64,000 nucleotides of DNA from Nitrospira sp. (GTDB lineage Bacteria > Nitrospirota > Nitrospiria > Nitrospirales > Nitrospiraceae). The stretch is taken from contig VGXE01000008.1 of NCBI GenBank assembly GCA_016873455.1, positions 1 to 64,000 on the forward strand, written 5' to 3'. Shown here piece by piece: positions 7,197 through 15,332 of this stretch. Both the position numbers and the translations under genes were made by a program. The notes below the pieces were generated by a model, which was given only the letters and a program-made list of their open reading frames with translations, was not told where the DNA came from and did no database searches. Every line of letters starts with the position of its first letter. Position 1 is the first letter of the stretch.

Positions 7197-7883
7197 TCAT
7201 GGTTCGGTCTCACGCCATGCCGCAGGGGATTTCTCCATAGCCGCCAAGAGCGTGGCCACGACGGTTGGGTCAAATTGCGTTCCCGATGCGACATGCAGGA
7301 TCCTCAGCGCGATGCGGTCACGCAGGCCGCGATCCGGCGTATTGGGAACCTGAATTGCCTCGAACGCGTCGGCCACAGCCAGAATTCTGGCACCGAGCGG
7401 AATGAATTTCCCCCTAAGGCCGTAAGGATACCCTGAGCCATCCCAGCGTTCGTGATGATGCGCGATGAGGACCGACGCGTTGCGGAGAAACGCAAAGGGC
7501 TCCAAGAGGCTGGCGCCGACGCGCGAATGATTCTGAAGAGCCACGTACGATGCGGGGTCATGTGCTGTCTCGCCCTGCCGTAGCTCAGCCGGCAGCATCA
7601 AGAGACCGATGTCATGCAGCAAGGCGGCCAGATTGAGATCGTGGCGCGCGGCGGCATCGAGACCGAACTCTTGTCCGATGCGGGACGCGATGGCCGCGGT
7701 CCGTATCGCGTGACCTGCTTGCCAGGGAAGGGCGCGGTCGAGCTCCAAACTGACTTGGCGAACCAAGATGCCTTCGATCTCAACGCGTGACGGAGCCGGC
7801 AGTTGAAGGCGGTCGATTTTGCCGAGTAACCCGTGAATGGTCAGGACTGCCGGGTCGATATGGTCTAACGCATCAGTGTGCAT
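7197..7883 (-). CDS. HD-GYP domain protein, probable cyclic-di-GMP phosphodiesterase
   Basis: A 228-residue protein that is almost entirely an HD-GYP domain. Visible are the metal-binding HD in LAALLHDIGLL, the HHHERWDGSGYPYGL segment carrying the GYP signature, and the downstream IPLGARILAVADAFEAI. HD-GYP proteins hydrolyse cyclic-di-GMP. There is no receiver or PAS domain, so its input is unknown. The ATG at 7883 is chosen because GGAGAG precedes it by six bases; the longer frame back to 8030 crosses a repeat and is low in complexity. It appears to be a single-gene unit. Confidence 0.85.
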   Translation of the reverse strand: MHTDALDHIDPAVLTIHGLLGKIDRLQLPAPSRVEIEGILVRQVSLELDRALPWQAGHAIRTAAIASRIGQEFGLDAAARHDLNLAALLHDIGLLMLPAELRQGETAHDPASYVALQNHSRVGASLLEPFAFLRNASVLIAHHHERWDGSGYPYGLRGKFIPLGARILAVADAFEAIQVPNTPDRGLRDRIALRILHVASGTQFDPTVVATLLAAMEKSPAAWRETEP

Positions 7884-7992
7884 GTTATCTCTCCATGACA
7901 ATGAAGCTCCCCGCAACAAGCTGTGGGGTATCTTGCGAAATTCTCCGACCAGTCGGCCAGAGCCTTTGGGCGGCGTGCCGAAGCCACCCCCC

Positions 7993-8063
7993 CCTTCGCT
8001 AAGGCTACGGAGGGTTCTCCTCGCCTTCATCCCCGTAGCACGCTACGGGGTATTCGGCGAAGG
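7993..8063. repeat. Nested palindromic intergenic element
   Basis: An outer pair CCTTCGC (7993-7999) / GCGAAGG (8057-8063) encloses an inner perfect hairpin, CCCCGTAG / CTACGGGG (8031-8038, 8043-8050). It sits upstream of the HD-GYP gene. The form suggests a dispersed intergenic repeat or a folded leader; no second copy is present in this window. Confidence 0.5.
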
Positions 8064-8067
8064 AGAA

Positions 8068-8103
8068 TAAAAAAGCCCAGGACCATCGATGTGATCCTGG
8101 GCT
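8068..8103 (-). terminator. Terminator after the Com-like gene
   Basis: On the minus strand AGCCCAGGA pairs with TCCTGGGCT (8103-8095 with 8082-8074) and is followed by a run of five T with one more nearby. It ends the unit that includes the TonB-dependent receptor and the Com-like protein. Confidence 0.85.
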
Positions 8104-8145
8104 CTGGGTGTCAACCTCTGGCCGCTACTGGCAATGAACGGCCGG

Positions 8146-8334
8146 TCAGTTCATCAGTTTGTCCGGAAAACCGGCGATGCGCGAAAACGGAATCGTGACG
8201 AGTTGCCGGCACCGTTTACACTTCAACTCGATGCCTGTGTCGACCATCCGGGCAAGGAGCTGCCCGCACAAGCATCGTACTTGTTCTGTTGACCGTTCCC
8301 TGTGCACGATGGAATCGACGTGATGCTGTTTCAT
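8146..8334 (-). CDS. Com-like small zinc-finger protein
   Basis: A 62-residue protein starting MKQHHVDSIVHRERS. Its core, EQVRCLCGQLLARMVD followed by TGIELKCKRCRQLV, closely follows the fold of phage Mu Com, a small zinc-binding protein that activates translation of the downstream mom gene by binding its mRNA. Here the first pair is CLC and the second is CKRC. AGAAGG lies six bases before the ATG. The gene follows the FecA-like receptor by 59 bases, with a terminator behind it, so it is probably the last gene of the iron operon. Whether it binds RNA is unknown; Com-like genes also occur outside phages. Confidence 0.65.
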   Translation of the reverse strand: MKQHHVDSIVHRERSTEQVRCLCGQLLARMVDTGIELKCKRCRQLVTIPFSRIAGFPDKLMN

Positions 8335-8393
8335 GGTGAACCTTCTTGGCGGGCGGCCGGTCCTTTGACCGTCCGTCCGCCTGCTAGCTGATA

Positions 8394-10766
8394 TTAGAAC
8401 GTCCACTTCGCTCCGGCTTGCCAGAGGGCCGGCAGGCCGGGATAGATACCGCGTGACCGGTCCATGATGACGTCATGGTCCAGCATGTTTTTACCCGTGA
8501 AGAAGAAGGTCGTGTTGATCTTCTTCACATGCTGATTGACCGACGCATTGAGCATGCACCAGCCTCTGACGATGCCGCGTTGTCCGCTGGGTGTCGGAAT
8601 GACCGTATTCCGGTCATCCGCGAATTGATCGCTGACGCACTGGGTTTCTATCCGGGCGTTGAAGGGACCCAGGCTAAACCCACGGTTGGCATAACCGATC
8701 CCCGCTGAAATTAAATGTTCCGGTGAGTAGGGAAGACGGTTTCCGCTGACACTGAATGTGGTCGCCTCTCCCGGTAGCAGTGCAGAAGCGGAAAGCGCGC
8801 TGTTCCGTGTTCCCCTAAAGTCCGCCTGGGCTACCCAGGTATAGTTGAAGTCGAACGTCACGTCCTGCTCGTCGTTCCGGCCGGTCAGCGCGTCCAGCAA
8901 ATCGATTCGAGTCGCCACTTCGGCGCCTCGGTGTTGCGTTCTGCCGGCGCTCGTCAATGTGGCGCCGATTCCCCCTGCTGCCGACTGCGAGATGATCTGA
9001 TTGTCGAAGTCCATTTGGAAGCCGGTGATCGCATAGCCGGCCCAGGGCGTGAGATTGCCTCTTGCCCCAAACTCATACGTCCAGCTCAACTCCGGTCCCA
9101 GATCGTTGACGATTCCGGTGTTGAGCACGATTGCATCGCTTACCTGGGGCGGTGACATACCGCGGTGGGCGCCGAAGAACAACGTATGGTCTTTGAACGG
9201 CGAATAGGTAATACCGGCGCCTGGCAGCACTTCCGTGAAGTTGGTCTTTGCGTAATTGCCGTTGCCGTTGTTCGCCAATCTGTTGGTTTGATCATAGCTG
9301 ATATGTTCGACCCGGAACCCAGGCGTCAGAGTGAACGGGCCAAGGAACAATCGTTCCTGGGCAAAGAAGGCATATGCGTTGGTTGTACGTTTACTGTTTT
9401 CCCCCAAACAACTCGCTCCGGCCTCGGCGACAACGCAGCTTGAGGGCAAGCCGGTGCCTGAGACCGTATTGAGCAGTTGTTTGCGGTCCGATTGTTCGAA
9501 CATGTAGCGGCCCCCAAAGTCCGCTTCCGCCCTAATCCCCAAGATAGAATGAGAGTAATGGAAGCGAGGCTCGACCCCCCACACCCAATACTCACGCTCG
9601 TTGGTGAAGCGCTGGTTGGCGGGAACCACTCCGTACGCGGTTGCTGGAAGGCTGTTGCCGTTTTGTATGCTGCCGACGGGGTTGCCGTTGATGTCCACCC
9701 CTTGTTGAGACTGGCGGCTCCAGTCTCGCTGAATAAAGTGGCCGAAAAGGTTTGTGGTCGAGGTGAGGTTCGCGGTGAACATGTGGTTGACCGCTACATG
9801 GTAGCCGAGCCGCATGAAATCGAAATGGTCGTTCACGAACGGCGTCTGTCTTTCTTCGCCGCGTGTGGCCCATTCGGACTGCGTCAAGCCTTGGTACCCG
9901 ATCCCTGAGTTCTCACGGTAATAGTTAAACTTGGCCATGATCTGGGTCCGGTCGCTCAGTTCCTGGACGGTTTTGAACGTCAGGTCATCGATCTTCGCGC
10001 GGATGTTGGTGAATCGGGGAGTATCCATTTGCGAATGGGTGTAATCGACCAAGTACCCGCTTTTCCCCCACGTACCGCCGTAATCGAAATGCGTATTGAG
10101 ATAGTTCAAGTTGCCGCCCCAGACCTGGAAGTGGCCTTCCGGTTGGGCTGATGGCATGCGTGTAATAAAGTTCATGACGCCGCCGATCGTCTGCGGGCCA
10201 TAGAGGAGTTGCCCGCTGCCTTTGAGCACCTCAATGCGATCGAACCGGAAGATCGGAGGAAAGTAGTACGAGGACGGATCGCCGTAGGGCATCAGCATGA
10301 TCGGCACGCCGTCCTCCATGATGTGCACTTTTCTACTGCGCGTCGGGTCCAGACCGCGGATGCCGATATTGGGTCTGATGCCCAAGCCGTCCTCGTCCCG
10401 GACGTGAACGCCCGGCACTTCGCGCAGCGCTTCATTGATCGTCAGCCGATGGTTCTGCTCGATGCTCTCGCTGGTCACGACCTTCCCTGATCCTGGGACA
10501 TGGTCCAACGCGTTCGCCGCAGTGCCGATGACTTCCGTCAATGGGATTTTCAGCGCCTTTTGTTCGGCTGCCGACTCCGTCGTTGTCTGTGCATCGGACT
10601 GTTCTTGCGTTGACGTATCGGATATCTCTGAATCTGGGGTCTTTTTCGGGGCCGTAGGTTCTTCGGCGGTTGCCGTGTAGGGAGCCGTCACGGCGAATAG
10701 GGCGGCCAGTACGCAAGATATAAAGTTAGTTCTTATTCTCATTCTCAATAACAACAACCACGACAT
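8394..10766 (-). CDS. TonB-dependent siderophore or ferric citrate receptor (FecA-like)
   Basis: A 790-residue outer-membrane receptor. After a signal peptide (FISCVLAALFAVTAPYTATA) and a short TPAPK-type linker comes a plug domain with LREVPGVHVRDEDGLGIRPN and IRGLDPTRSRKVHIMEDGVP, then a beta barrel ending AGAKWTF with the C-terminal aromatic residue. Such receptors import ferric chelates with energy from TonB-ExbB-ExbD, encoded directly upstream on the same strand. The ATG at 10766 has AAGGAG seven bases before it and is preferred to the long frame from 10838. The FecA resemblance is in the plug; the actual ligand cannot be told. Confidence 0.88.
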   Translation of the reverse strand: MSWLLLLRMRIRTNFISCVLAALFAVTAPYTATAEEPTAPKKTPDSEISDTSTQEQSDAQTTTESAAEQKALKIPLTEVIGTAANALDHVPGSGKVVTSESIEQNHRLTINEALREVPGVHVRDEDGLGIRPNIGIRGLDPTRSRKVHIMEDGVPIMLMPYGDPSSYYFPPIFRFDRIEVLKGSGQLLYGPQTIGGVMNFITRMPSAQPEGHFQVWGGNLNYLNTHFDYGGTWGKSGYLVDYTHSQMDTPRFTNIRAKIDDLTFKTVQELSDRTQIMAKFNYYRENSGIGYQGLTQSEWATRGEERQTPFVNDHFDFMRLGYHVAVNHMFTANLTSTTNLFGHFIQRDWSRQSQQGVDINGNPVGSIQNGNSLPATAYGVVPANQRFTNEREYWVWGVEPRFHYSHSILGIRAEADFGGRYMFEQSDRKQLLNTVSGTGLPSSCVVAEAGASCLGENSKRTTNAYAFFAQERLFLGPFTLTPGFRVEHISYDQTNRLANNGNGNYAKTNFTEVLPGAGITYSPFKDHTLFFGAHRGMSPPQVSDAIVLNTGIVNDLGPELSWTYEFGARGNLTPWAGYAITGFQMDFDNQIISQSAAGGIGATLTSAGRTQHRGAEVATRIDLLDALTGRNDEQDVTFDFNYTWVAQADFRGTRNSALSASALLPGEATTFSVSGNRLPYSPEHLISAGIGYANRGFSLGPFNARIETQCVSDQFADDRNTVIPTPSGQRGIVRGWCMLNASVNQHVKKINTTFFFTGKNMLDHDVIMDRSRGIYPGLPALWQAGAKWTF

Positions 10767-10892
10767 CACTCTTCTCCTTCTGCAGGGGCTCTGTTGGCCT
10801 CTATGGTTGAGAAACGAGCCCTGGCTGCGGAGAGCCAAGAGGTAGATGTGGGCGAGATCGATTCAGCACGGCACGAACTTCCCCTTACACCT

Positions 10893-11678
10893 CTAACGAA
10901 GCGAATAGCTGATCGGCATCAAGATCGCCACCTGAGGCTTTCCCAGGGGCTGCTCCAGTTTCAACGGCGATGCCCTGCGAAGCGTTTCCATTGCATCGTT
11001 GTCGAGGATAGAACGGCCTGAGCTTTCCTGTACATCGACCATCAGCACTTGCCCGTCATCCTTGATGACGGCCCGGAGCACGACCTTGCCTTCCCAGTGG
11101 TTCATGCGCGCCATGTGCGGATAGTTTTTGAGCTCGTTGATCCGGCCCAACAACGACTTCATCAGCCACCCATAGTCGGCCTTGACGACAGGCGCCGTAG
11201 GCACCACGGCTGCCGGTTCTGCGACCGTCTCCATGATGGGAGGGGCAACGGGTTCTTGGATCGAGGCGACCTTGGTTTCAACCAGCTGTGTTTCCTGCAC
11301 GATCTGCTCTTGCGGCACAACCGGCTCACTGACTTCTTCGTGCTGAATGGTTTGGGGAATGAACGTCGAAGCCGTGCGATTGACCGGGGTCATGTCTTCA
11401 ACCGGTGGCACGACTTGTCGCTGAACGGGTTTCACGACCGGCTGAATCTGTTTGGGGTGCGGCGTGATGTCCGGGACAGGGGTTGTTGTCGGTTGAGGGG
11501 CTGAAGACTGCACCAGCGCGACGTTCCATTTGAAGGAGTCCGGTTCAAACGACGGCGTCAAACTCGACGCCAGCGCGAATGCGCCGGTTCCCATCATCGC
11601 ATGGAACAGCACAGAGTAGATCCAGCCCTGCTTGTGCCGGTGTGCGGTATTCGGACAGTTCTGAGAAAGAGTCGTCAC
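10893..11678 (-). CDS. tonB: TonB energy-transducing protein
   Basis: A 261-residue protein with one N-terminal membrane helix (about 18-40), a long proline-, valine- and glutamate-rich periplasmic spacer, and a C-terminal TonB domain (MARMNHWEGKVVLRAVIKDD through to ILMPISYSLR). It couples the proton gradient harvested by ExbBD to outer-membrane receptors. The start codon is GTG and overlaps the exbD stop (GTGA), which indicates translational coupling. The receptor that it most likely serves follows 127 bases downstream. Confidence 0.9.
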   Translation of the reverse strand: MTTLSQNCPNTAHRHKQGWIYSVLFHAMMGTGAFALASSLTPSFEPDSFKWNVALVQSSAPQPTTTPVPDITPHPKQIQPVVKPVQRQVVPPVEDMTPVNRTASTFIPQTIQHEEVSEPVVPQEQIVQETQLVETKVASIQEPVAPPIMETVAEPAAVVPTAPVVKADYGWLMKSLLGRINELKNYPHMARMNHWEGKVVLRAVIKDDGQVLMVDVQESSGRSILDNDAMETLRRASPLKLEQPLGKPQVAILMPISYSLR

Positions 11679-12049
11679 GATTTCACCACTTCCAAACTGA
11701 CTTGTCCGAAGCCAAGACCGCGCACTTCATCGACCACCTGGACGAATCGTTCCAAGACCGTGACCTTGTCGGCGCGGACGACGACCAGCGATTCGCGGGG
11801 ATGTGATTCGAGCACGATCCGTAACCCGTTTTCCGGCACGGCTGAGTCGTTCAGATACATCTGCCCTTCCGCCGTCAGTGTGATGACGACCGGCACGTCT
11901 TTGCGATCGCCGGATTCGGAGGCTTTGGCCAAATCCACGGGGATCTGGCCGGTGGTGATGAAGGTGGCCGTCGTGAGGACGATCACCAACAAGACCAGCA
12001 TGACGTCAACCAGGGGGATGACGTTGATTTGGTTCAGTTCACGATCCAT
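11675..12049 (-). CDS. exbD: ExbD biopolymer transport protein
   Basis: A 124-residue protein with a single N-terminal membrane helix, LVDVMLVLLVIVLTTATFI, carrying the conserved aspartate (Asp15) that takes part in proton passage, and a small periplasmic domain. The length is normal for ExbD/TolR. Its ATG lies 11 bases inside the end of exbB and its stop overlaps tonB, so exbB-exbD-tonB form one coupled unit. Confidence 0.92.
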   Translation of the reverse strand: MDRELNQINVIPLVDVMLVLLVIVLTTATFITTGQIPVDLAKASESGDRKDVPVVITLTAEGQMYLNDSAVPENGLRIVLESHPRESLVVVRADKVTVLERFVQVVDEVRGLGFGQVSLEVVKS

Positions 12050-12470
12050 GTTGGTGTTGCGCCTGGTACAGCGTCAGCAGTTCGGTGACACGCCGCCGGA
12101 GCGCGTTGTTCATGACGACGCAGGGAATGGCCACCAGCAGCCCTACCGCCGTGGCCTTCAGCGCCAGGCTCAGGCCGACCATGATGGCGCTGACGGCGAT
12201 CGTCTTGGAGGTTCCCATGGTGTGGAAGGTCAGCATGATGCCGAGGACCGTCCCTAAGAGTCCGATGTACGGAGCGTTGGCCGCGACAGTTCCGATTACC
12301 ACCAGCCGTTTGGTCAGGGCAATCTCGAAGAGCTGCTTGTTGGGATAATGCGCGGGGTCGATGCGCCGATAAAACTGCCATCGTTCGACGGCGACCGCCA
12401 CTGCCCATACACTGAGGGCGAGCAGCAGGCCGATGACCCCGTAATCGATGATATCCTTCAGCGCATCCAT
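12039..12470 (-). CDS. exbB: ExbB proton-channel protein
   Basis: A 143-residue MotA/TolQ/ExbB-type protein. Three hydrophobic segments are visible, with the conserved ANAPYIGLLGTVLGIMLTF stretch of the second helix. It forms the pentameric channel of the TonB motor. The protein is shorter than E. coli ExbB at the N-terminus, as is common. AAGGGA precedes the ATG by eight bases. A Fur-box-like palindrome lies 26 bases upstream of the start, which suggests iron repression of the exbB-exbD-tonB-receptor unit. Confidence 0.9.
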   Translation of the reverse strand: MDALKDIIDYGVIGLLLALSVWAVAVAVERWQFYRRIDPAHYPNKQLFEIALTKRLVVIGTVAANAPYIGLLGTVLGIMLTFHTMGTSKTIAVSAIMVGLSLALKATAVGLLVAIPCVVMNNALRRRVTELLTLYQAQHQHGS

Positions 12471-12495
12471 GACCAGATTCCCTTCGCCTCAAATA

Positions 12496-12512
12496 TTGAT
12501 AATGCTTCTCAA
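12496..12512 (-). promoter_or_regulatory. Fur-box-like operator of exbB-exbD-tonB
   Basis: TTGATAATGCTTCTCAA (plus strand) is an imperfect palindrome resembling the Fur box core. The site before fbpA at 16429-16445 matches it at 14 of 17 positions with identical outer halves. Its place just upstream of the exbB start and the nearby fur gene support the call. Confidence 0.65.
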
Positions 12513-12547
12513 TACCATCCGCTGTTCGGTTGTGTCAACAGGAAAAT

Positions 12548-13726
12548 TCAACCCGGCCCCGTTCCGGCGCGAGAGGCCGGAGAGTCTGTGTCTCCACCCG
12601 TTTGAGGGGAGATCAAGTCGGCTGGAAACAGCACCGTGTGGGTCGCGGCGATCCGTACCTCGACGGCGGTCTCTTCCGAATACACGCTGGTTGACCGTGC
12701 ACTGCTGTGGATGATCTGGCCGGAACCGAGCCGGACGGCATACAGATTTTCCGACCCTCTGAACTGCCGCGCGACGATCCGTGGTTCAGCCGACGTGTTT
12801 GGTATGAGATGTACGTCGTCGGGGCGGATCATGACGACAACGGAGGTCCCCTCGGCACTGCCAAGGGTATTGGGAAACTCTCCCAACTCGGTGTGGGCAA
12901 GGCCGTGTTGGATGCGGCCGGTGACAAAGTCGGCTTGCCCGACGAAATCCGCGACGAAGGGCGTGGCGGGAAGATGGTAAATCACCTCGGGTTTGTCCAG
13001 TTGTTCCAATACCCCGTGGTTCAGCACGGCGATCCGGTCGGCCATGGCGAAGGCTTCGTCATGATCGTGGGTAACGAGGACAGCCGTGGTCTTCATCCGG
13101 CGCAACAACGCGAGGAGATCCAGTCGCATCCGCCCGGCCATATCGGGGTCGAGATTGCTGAAGGGCTCGTCTAGGAGCAGGACAACCGGATTCTGTACCA
13201 AGGCCCGCGCAAGCGCCACGCGCTGCTGCTGCCCCCCGGACAGTTCGTGCGGATAGCGTCGGTCCAACCCTTCCAAGCCGGTGAGTTGCAGCATTTCTTG
13301 AATCCGTCGTTCGCGTTCAGGCCGAGCGAGGTGGCCGAGCCCGAAGGCGATGTTGTCGGCGGCCCGCAGGTGAGGGAAGAGCGCATATTCTTGAAAGACC
13401 ATCCCGATTCGCCGTTCCTCTGTCGGAATGGTGCCGGAGGATGACGATACTAGGCGGTTCGACAGAAAGATTTCTCCAGACCGTACGGGCTCAAAGCCGG
13501 CAATGGCCCGTAGAATGGTTGTCTTGCCGCATCCAGACGGTCCCAGCAGACAGAGGATTTCTCCCTCCCGTGCTGAAAAGGAGATGTCGCGCACGGCCGG
13601 TCGGGTTGGTTCATAGGCACAGGAGACGGACCGCAGCTCCAAAATCGGAGATGCCGGCGCATACAAGTCAGCTTGGCTGCCGAGCTGCTTGGTTCCCGCA
13701 CGAGGTGACTGTGAGTCGGTGGCCAT
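12548..13726 (-). CDS. fbpC: Ferric iron ABC transporter ATP-binding protein (FbpC-like)
   Basis: A 392-residue ABC ATPase. Walker A GPSGCGKTT, Q-loop region VFQEYALFPHL, signature LSGGQQQRVALARAL, Walker B VLLLDEPFSNLD and the switch histidine in VLVTHDHDEA are all present. A C-terminal extension of about 130 residues matches the TOBE-type regulatory domains of FbpC and related importers. A TTG two codons upstream is possible, but the ATG at 13726 is the more usual start. It follows fbpB by eight bases. With FbpA and FbpB it imports ferric iron from the periplasm. Confidence 0.88.
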   Translation of the reverse strand: MATDSQSPRAGTKQLGSQADLYAPASPILELRSVSCAYEPTRPAVRDISFSAREGEILCLLGPSGCGKTTILRAIAGFEPVRSGEIFLSNRLVSSSSGTIPTEERRIGMVFQEYALFPHLRAADNIAFGLGHLARPERERRIQEMLQLTGLEGLDRRYPHELSGGQQQRVALARALVQNPVVLLLDEPFSNLDPDMAGRMRLDLLALLRRMKTTAVLVTHDHDEAFAMADRIAVLNHGVLEQLDKPEVIYHLPATPFVADFVGQADFVTGRIQHGLAHTELGEFPNTLGSAEGTSVVVMIRPDDVHLIPNTSAEPRIVARQFRGSENLYAVRLGSGQIIHSSARSTSVYSEETAVEVRIAATHTVLFPADLISPQTGGDTDSPASRAGTGPG

Positions 13727-13733
13727 GCTCAAC

Positions 13734-15317
13734 CTATGCTGCGCGCCAGTCGCGCGAAAGAAGAAGCGCCAGCGCGGGCAGCCCCACTAATACGATCAGC
13801 AGCGCGGACGGTGCCGCCAGTTGATAATATTCTTCACTGGCTTCCAGCCAGACGCGAACCGCCAGGGTGTCGAACCCCACCGGCCGCAACAGCAACGTGG
13901 CCGGCAGCTCTTTCATGGTCTGTAGGAACATCAAGACCCAGGCGGCGATGAATCCGTTGCGGATCAACGGGAGTGTCACACGGCGCCAGGTGTCCCGGAC
14001 GCCGACACCCAGCGTGCGGGCCGCTTCTTCCAGGTTGGGGGTGATCTGTTGCAGTGCCGGCTCAAGCGATTGCAGCCCGACGGGAAGAAAGTGCAACACA
14101 TAGGCGATGACGAGCACGATGGCGGTGCCGTACATGAATGGCGTGAGATTGAGCACGAGGACCAGGACTGCCAGCGCGGCCACGGGTCCCGGCAGCACGT
14201 AGCCGGCATAGGCGGCCTGCAGACAGCCGAGGTTCAGCCACGTTGGTTTTCGGCTGGCAAGGTAGGCCATCGGAAGGCCGATCGTCACCCCGGCCGTGGC
14301 GGCGAGTGTCGACAACACGGCGCTGTTCCAGACAAAGCCGAAGAAACGAGCATCGAGAATGGCCTGAGCCTCCGGAGAGAGGCTCCAGTGGATGAGCAGA
14401 GAGGCCGGAATGCCGAACGAGGCGCCGACGACGGCGGCAAGGTAGGCCGTGATCCACGATGTTGTGAGCCCATCGCAGGACATGCGCTGCGATATCCGAT
14501 AGCGCCCCGTCGTTTGATAGAACCGGCTCTTGTGGCGGAACCACCGCTCCGTCAAGAGAAACGCCAGTGCGAGCGCCACCAGGAGGATGCTCAAAATACT
14601 TGCGGCGGTATTGTCGGATCGGCCGGTCATTTGCTGGTACACGGCATAGGTTAATGTTTGGTAGCGGAGCAGAGACACGGCGCCGAAATCGGAGACGACA
14701 TAGAGAATCACCAGCGCGGTGCCGGCCGCGATCGATGGGCGCAGCAACGGCAGGGTCACACGGAACATCGTTCGTGCCCGAGAGAGGCCGCAGGTCCTGG
14801 CCGCTTCCTCGAACGACACGTTCATGCTCAAGAGCGCGCTGCGCGTGAGGAGGTACACAAACGGAAACGTATCGAGTGCCATCACCACGGTGGCGCCCCA
14901 CAAGCTTTGCGGCGAGAAGATCCTTGCGTGAGGCCCCGCAACCGATTGCCAGAGCTGTTCCACCGGTCCGCCGAATCCCAAGAGATAGTTGAAGACATAC
15001 GCCAGGACGTACGTCGGCATAGCCAGCGGCAGCACGAGGGCGATCTCCCACACCCGCCGTCCGGGAAACTCGTAGCGTGTAATCAGCCAAGCGGTGGAGA
15101 TCCCCAGCACGAGTGTCAGCAGGGAGACGGTTCCCGCCAGGGACAGGGTATTAAGCAATAATTCGGGGATGCGGGTGGCCCACAGACGTTGCCACACCGC
15201 GAGATCGGCCGACAAGGCCAGCGCTGTGACATAGCCCAGCGGCAGAAGGATCAGCGCGGCACTGGCCAGCGAGACGAGCTGAAGGGAGCCGGAGGCATGG
15301 GGCCGTGTAGTGGTCAC
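13734..15317 (-). CDS. fbpB: Ferric iron ABC transporter permease (FbpB-like)
   Basis: A 527-residue integral membrane protein made of two homologous halves of about six helices each, as in FbpB. Each half carries an EAA loop for contact with the ATPase: EEAARTCGLSRARTMFRVTLP near residue 190 and EEAARTLGVGVRDTWRRVTLP near residue 430. The start codon is GTG with a weak ribosome binding site, 15 bases after fbpA, so translation may depend on coupling. It forms the channel for iron delivered by FbpA. Confidence 0.88.
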   Translation of the reverse strand: MTTTRPHASGSLQLVSLASAALILLPLGYVTALALSADLAVWQRLWATRIPELLLNTLSLAGTVSLLTLVLGISTAWLITRYEFPGRRVWEIALVLPLAMPTYVLAYVFNYLLGFGGPVEQLWQSVAGPHARIFSPQSLWGATVVMALDTFPFVYLLTRSALLSMNVSFEEAARTCGLSRARTMFRVTLPLLRPSIAAGTALVILYVVSDFGAVSLLRYQTLTYAVYQQMTGRSDNTAASILSILLVALALAFLLTERWFRHKSRFYQTTGRYRISQRMSCDGLTTSWITAYLAAVVGASFGIPASLLIHWSLSPEAQAILDARFFGFVWNSAVLSTLAATAGVTIGLPMAYLASRKPTWLNLGCLQAAYAGYVLPGPVAALAVLVLVLNLTPFMYGTAIVLVIAYVLHFLPVGLQSLEPALQQITPNLEEAARTLGVGVRDTWRRVTLPLIRNGFIAAWVLMFLQTMKELPATLLLRPVGFDTLAVRVWLEASEEYYQLAAPSALLIVLVGLPALALLLSRDWRAA

Positions 15318-15332
15318 AGGCAGGCTCGTGGG

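Noticed and set aside
10728-10756. Fur-box-like AT-rich stretch at the start of the FecA-like receptor gene
   Set aside because: GAGAATGAGAATAAGAAC lies inside the coding sequence after the best start codon, and its palindromic character is weak.
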